Assembly (NCBI GenBank): GCA_903908015.1
Contig: CAIVQI010000141.1
Coordinates: forward strand, 1 to 9,080
From: an uncultured Bacteroidota bacterium
GTDB taxonomy: Bacteria; Bacteroidota; Bacteroidia; UBA7662
DNA length: 9,080 nt
Direction of reading: 5' to 3'
This document shows positions 6,253 through 9,080 of this stretch, piece after piece; positions within the stretch are counted from its first letter, which is position 1; every line of letters begins with the position of its first letter. The notes under the pieces are model-generated. The model saw only the letters and a program-made list of their open reading frames with translations, had not been told where the DNA came from and ran no database searches. Both the position numbers and the translations under genes were made by a program.

Positions 6253-6299
6253 TGGATCCCAATCTCAATCCAACGCACTATCAGCAATGATCATAAACG

Positions 6300-6695
6300 A
6301 TGATGAACGCAATCATAGAGCCTAAGCCTGAAATGCCATTACCAACAAGTGCAGTTGATTCTCCAAAATACACTCCTTCAATCAAGGTCAGTGACCGTGC
6401 ACTGATTGAATTGGCGCGTCTGACCAAACAATATTTGGATGGTCAGATCACACGATTGGGTGTAAAGGGGGGTGGTTGTGCCGGTTTGTCGTATGTTCTC
6501 GAAGCAGGAAACCCTAAAGAAGACGACTATTTGATTCAATTCGGAACTATTTCCGTGGCTATAGAGCCTTCACATGCCCTTTATTTGGATGGATTGTTTT
6601 TGGATATTGGTGAGGGCTTGAACAACCGCGGGTTCATTTTTGAAAACCCTAACGCAGGCAGCACCTGCGGCTGCGGCACATCATTTTCAATATAG
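6300..6695 (+). CDS. A-type iron-sulfur cluster carrier (IscA/ErpA/SufA family)
   Basis: The product is a small cytoplasmic protein that carries Fe-S clusters or iron from the scaffold to target apoproteins. The family's three cysteines are present: Cys60 in GGGCAGLSY, and Cys123 and Cys125 in the C-terminal STCGCGTSFSI. The 63-residue gap between the first two matches the normal spacing. The 131 residues exceed the usual 105-120 because of an N-terminal extension of about 27 residues, rich in Pro and acidic residues, before the conserved IKVSDRAL. Met12 is an internal alternative start, but two tandem ATG codons at 6300-6305 and an upstream -7 element favour the longer form. No suf or isc partner genes are in the window, so assignment among IscA, SufA and ErpA is not possible. 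It stands alone, divergent from the membrane-protein gene and convergent with the helicase gene, leaving 40 bp without a clear terminator. Confidence 0.92.
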   Translation: MMNAIIEPKPEMPLPTSAVDSPKYTPSIKVSDRALIELARLTKQYLDGQITRLGVKGGGCAGLSYVLEAGNPKEDDYLIQFGTISVAIEPSHALYLDGLFLDIGEGLNNRGFIFENPNAGSTCGCGTSFSI

Positions 6696-6735
6696 CCAAC
6701 TTTCTGAGTGGGTTTGCGCTTCCTGCTGAAGTGGA

Positions 6736-8430
6736 TTAGCGCTTCCACCCGCCTTTGCGGGGCGATTCCGAACGTGAAGCGTGGTGATGCGGTCTTCGCA
6801 CTGCATGATCTCCCGTTTTTTCAACCCGAATTCGACGCCCTCGGAAAGCGCCTCCATCAAAGGTTTCGATGATGGCCGACATATGTGCCTCGTCGACCTC
6901 CACAATGGTGCGGGTGTCACCCAAATCGATTCTGCCTAAATCAGCTTTTTTGAGTCCGGAATGATCCAGCAGAAACTGCAACATGCTCGCTTTGTAGAAC
7001 CCATCGCGCGTTCCCAGACTGATGAATAACCGAGACATTGGGCCATTTGCTTCACTCCGTTCACCACCAGGCATTGGGGTGCCTTTTCGCGTCTGATCAG
7101 GGATGGTTGGATTTAAATCTATAGCGTCTTTGTAGTATTTCATGAAGCGCTCAAATTCAAGCGCCACAATTCGCTCCAATAAATCTTCTTTGGAAACTTC
7201 GGATAATCGGGCAAACAATGGATCCAAAAACTCTTGGTAGTCGTGATCGCCCACAGGAGCAGTAGCAATTTTCTCGAGAAAATGCGAAAACTGCTTGCGG
7301 GTGATTTCTGGTCCGTTGGGAATGGTTCCCCGTTCCGGGGCCGACGACAATAATCGGGCAATGTGACGGATGCGGGTTTGTTCGCGAGGACTTACCAAAC
7401 TTAAACATTCCCCGTTTTTACCGGCCCGGCCTGTACGGCCAGATCGGTGCGTGTACACCTCAGGCTCATCGGGAAGGGAATAATTGATGACATGAGTAAG
7501 GTCGCTCACGTCGATTCCTCGGGCTGCCACATCGGTTGCGATCAATAACTGCAAACTTCGGTCACGGAAACGCCCCATCACCCGGTCTCGTTGTTGCTGG
7601 GTGAGATCTCCATGAAGGGCCTCAATATCGTAGCCTTCTCGAATCAATCTTTCGGCAATCTCTTGAGTTTCGGCACGGGTGCGACAAAAAATAATCGCAT
7701 ACATCCCGGGGTGGTAATCGACCAAACGCTTCAGGGCTTCGAAACGATCCCGTTGCTGCACCACATAAAATTTATGGCTGATGTTGGCAGCAGAAACATT
7801 TCGGGTACCCGCGGAGATTTCTTCCGGATTCGTCATGTAGTTGCCAGAAATCTGACGTACAGCATCGGGCATGGTGGCCGAAAAAAGCCAGGTAGATTGA
7901 CGCGATGGGGTATTTTGCAGGATATAGTCGATGTCGTCGCGGAAGCCCATGTTAAGCATTTCATCTGCTTCATCAAGCACTATATAGCGTACGGTATCGA
8001 GGCGGGCTGCTTTGCGATCGATCAGGTCGATGAGTCGGCCTGGAGTGGCCACGATGATGGCCGGTCGGTCGCGCAGTTCTTTGATCTGTGCCTGTATGCT
8101 GCTGCCGCCATAAACCGCACAAACGCGAATGTCGGGCAGTTCACTCGTAAACAATTTCAAGTCTGCCGTTATTTGCAAACACAATTCGCGCGTCGGACTC
8201 AACACCAGAACCTGAAGCTCGGATGGATTTTCCATGCACATCTGAACTGCAGGCAAACCAAAGGCAGCGGTTTTGCCTGTTCCCGTTTGGGCTAAGGCCA
8301 CCACATCTCGGATTCCGGAAGTTAAAACGGGGATGGTTAATTTCTGAATAGGTGTGGGCTCGGTGAAGCCCAATCGAGCGACAGCGGTGCAAAGGGCTTG
8401 GTGCAGGCCAAGGGATTCAAAGGCAGACAT
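6736..8430 (-). CDS. deaD: DEAD-box ATP-dependent RNA helicase, DeaD/CsdA type
   Basis: The 564-residue protein unwinds short RNA duplexes using ATP, usually in ribosome assembly, mRNA turnover or cold adaptation. All helicase motifs are present in order: Q motif FTEPTPIQ at 22-29, motif I AQTGTGKT at 47-54, Ia PTREL at 79-83, Ib TPGR at 129-132, II DEAD at 153-156, III SAT at 184-186, IV IIFCRTR at 246-252, V ATDVAARGID at 298-307, and VI HRSGRTGRAG at 328-337. A linker of about 130 residues leads to a DbpA-like RNA-binding domain at about 467-540 (LFISLGTRDGF to RIRVEKTG) and a short basic tail, the architecture of DeaD/CsdA. I chose the ATG at 8430 (MSAFESLGL). A frame opening at a TTG at 8466 adds 12 unlikely residues and would remove the leader after the -7 element at 8464-8471. 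It is transcribed alone, divergent from cmk. Confidence 0.95.
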   Translation of the reverse strand: MSAFESLGLHQALCTAVARLGFTEPTPIQKLTIPVLTSGIRDVVALAQTGTGKTAAFGLPAVQMCMENPSELQVLVLSPTRELCLQITADLKLFTSELPDIRVCAVYGGSSIQAQIKELRDRPAIIVATPGRLIDLIDRKAARLDTVRYIVLDEADEMLNMGFRDDIDYILQNTPSRQSTWLFSATMPDAVRQISGNYMTNPEEISAGTRNVSAANISHKFYVVQQRDRFEALKRLVDYHPGMYAIIFCRTRAETQEIAERLIREGYDIEALHGDLTQQQRDRVMGRFRDRSLQLLIATDVAARGIDVSDLTHVINYSLPDEPEVYTHRSGRTGRAGKNGECLSLVSPREQTRIRHIARLLSSAPERGTIPNGPEITRKQFSHFLEKIATAPVGDHDYQEFLDPLFARLSEVSKEDLLERIVALEFERFMKYYKDAIDLNPTIPDQTRKGTPMPGGERSEANGPMSRLFISLGTRDGFYKASMLQFLLDHSGLKKADLGRIDLGDTRTIVEVDEAHMSAIIETFDGGAFRGRRIRVEKTGDHAVRRPHHHASRSESPRKGGWKR

Positions 8431-8463
8431 GTAGGAATGTGGGGATAGGCCCCAAACGGGATG

Positions 8464-8471
8464 CAAAACTA
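8464..8471 (-). promoter_or_regulatory. Putative -7 promoter element of deaD
   Basis: The minus strand reads TAGTTTTG, an exact TAnnTTTG match, 33 bp upstream of the deaD ATG, leaving a leader of a little under 30 nt. No TTG stands at a standard -33 distance. It lies four bases from the oppositely oriented -7 element at 8476-8483. Confidence 0.45.
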
Positions 8472-8475
8472 CTAC

Positions 8476-8483
8476 TAAATTTG
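8476..8483 (+). promoter_or_regulatory. Putative -7 promoter element of cmk
   Basis: TAAATTTG matches TAnnTTTG exactly and lies 27 bp before the cmk GTG start, giving a short leader of about 20 nt. A second exact match, TATTTTTG at 8499-8506, is so close to the GTG that its transcript would begin at or near the start codon. No convincing -33 element was seen for either. Confidence 0.45.
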
Positions 8484-8510
8484 CCCAATGGGTTTACCTA
8501 TTTTTGCAAG

Positions 8511-9080
8511 GTGAAAAAAGCACCAATCATAGCATTAGACGGGTATTCTGCCTGCGGTAAGAGTACATTGGCCAAGGATTTGGCCCGGGTACTTGGCCTG
8601 ATTTACGTCGATTCAGGCGCGATGTACAGGGGCGTTACTCTTTATTTCTTACAAAATGGCATCAATCCGTTGCCTTCCAAAGAGGTCACAGCCGCTTTGA
8701 CTTCCATCCATCTGAGCTTTCGGAAATCGGCCGATGGCGGTGCCATTGAATTGTGGATGAATGGTCTTTGCGTTGAAGATGACATTCGGGGAGCTGCAGT
8801 TTCCTCAATGGTTAGTCCGGTGGCCGCCATCCCTGAGGTCCGTCAGAAGCTAGTTGAAGAACAACGCCTGATGGGGGCTTCTGGTGGTTTGGTGATGGAC
8901 GGCCGTGATATTGGAACGCATGTGTTCCCGCATGCCGATGTCAAAATATTCATGACGGCCAATCCACACATCCGCGCCGAAAGAAGGACAGCTGAATTGA
9001 GGTTGAAAGGCGAAAACTGGAGTTTAAATGATGTACTTCAGAATTTAGCCGAACGGGACCATATTGATACAACACGAGCA
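8511..9080 (+). CDS. cmk: Cytidylate kinase, first 190 residues (cut by window edge)
   Basis: The enzyme phosphorylates CMP and dCMP with ATP in the cytoplasm, feeding CTP and dCTP synthesis. The P-loop GYSACGKS is at 11-18, the substrate-binding DSGAMYR at 34-40, GRDIGTHVFP at 131-140, and the lid/catalytic ERDHIDTTR with Arg182, Asp186 and Arg189. These sit one position from residues recalled for E. coli Cmk (Ser36, Arg41, Arg181, Asp185, Arg188), so the active site is intact. The start is a GTG at 8511, giving KKAPIIALDGYS, the normal beginning of the family. No in-frame ATG lies upstream, and the TTG at 8481 would overlap the promoter. The family is about 225-235 residues, so roughly 40 are missing at the right edge. 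It diverges from deaD with an 80-bp gap. Confidence 0.95.
   Translation, partial: MKKAPIIALDGYSACGKSTLAKDLARVLGLIYVDSGAMYRGVTLYFLQNGINPLPSKEVTAALTSIHLSFRKSADGGAIELWMNGLCVEDDIRGAAVSSMVSPVAAIPEVRQKLVEEQRLMGASGGLVMDGRDIGTHVFPHADVKIFMTANPHIRAERRTAELRLKGENWSLNDVLQNLAERDHIDTTRA

Noticed and set aside
6251..6259. TGTGGATCC as a possible DnaA box in the Fe-S carrier promoter
   Set aside because: It has two mismatches to the consensus and overlaps the -7 element by chance sequence. It is isolated from other boxes.
6696..6735. Bidirectional terminator between the Fe-S carrier and deaD
   Set aside because: Only a weak CTTC/GAAG pairing is visible and no T-run follows on either strand.
7591..8295. A 234-codon open frame on the plus strand
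   Set aside because: It lies wholly antisense to the DEAD-box helicase motifs and has no recognisable domain or promoter. It is a by-product of the helicase's codon use.
8431..8466. Longer deaD start at a TTG at 8466
   Set aside because: The extra 12 residues match nothing in the family, while MSAFESLGL at 8430 is a normal DEAD-box N-terminus. The longer form would also start inside the putative promoter.

Overview
The window reads as a piece of a Bacteroidota chromosome (phylum inferred; family not resolvable from this sequence). The evidence is threefold. Three intergenic gaps carry the -7 element TAnnTTTG typical of that phylum. Gene starts lack convincing Shine-Dalgarno sequences. A 5'-nucleotidase is split into two adjacent genes, next to a small membrane protein resembling a Bacteroidota-specific unknown family. 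Coding is dense. I see no mobile element, CRISPR array, tRNA or rRNA, and no sign of recent transfer.

Layout, left to right. Positions 1-3641 are a leftward block transcribed in the order dnaA (replication initiator), hisS (histidyl-tRNA synthetase), hutH (histidine ammonia-lyase, cut by the left edge). The gap between dnaA and hisS is 18 bp, and hisS and hutH overlap by 16 bp. Positions 3642-3933 are the only long non-coding stretch. It is about 83% A+T in its core, carries a perfect DnaA box and a one-mismatch DnaA box on either side of that core, and has phased A-tracts and two inverted repeats. I read it as the dnaA promoter region and a candidate chromosomal origin (oriC). Positions 3934-6189 are a second leftward block of three overlapping genes: a small membrane protein, the C-terminal (nucleotide-binding) half of a 5'-nucleotidase with a Sec signal, and the metallophosphatase half with a twin-arginine signal. 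Positions 6300-6695 encode a rightward A-type iron-sulfur carrier. Positions 6736-8430 encode a leftward DEAD-box RNA helicase of the DeaD/CsdA type. From 8511 to the right edge runs the start of cytidylate kinase (cmk), rightward from a GTG start.

How they fit together: most of the window is housekeeping (replication initiation, tRNA charging, Fe-S maturation, RNA remodelling, pyrimidine nucleotide synthesis). The exported split nucleotidase probably salvages external nucleotides. I did not find an obviously new multi-gene system. The points most worth a second look are the candidate origin and its repeats, the split nucleotidase whose halves appear to use different export routes, the hisS-hutH overlap behind dnaA, and the near back-to-back deaD/cmk promoter elements.
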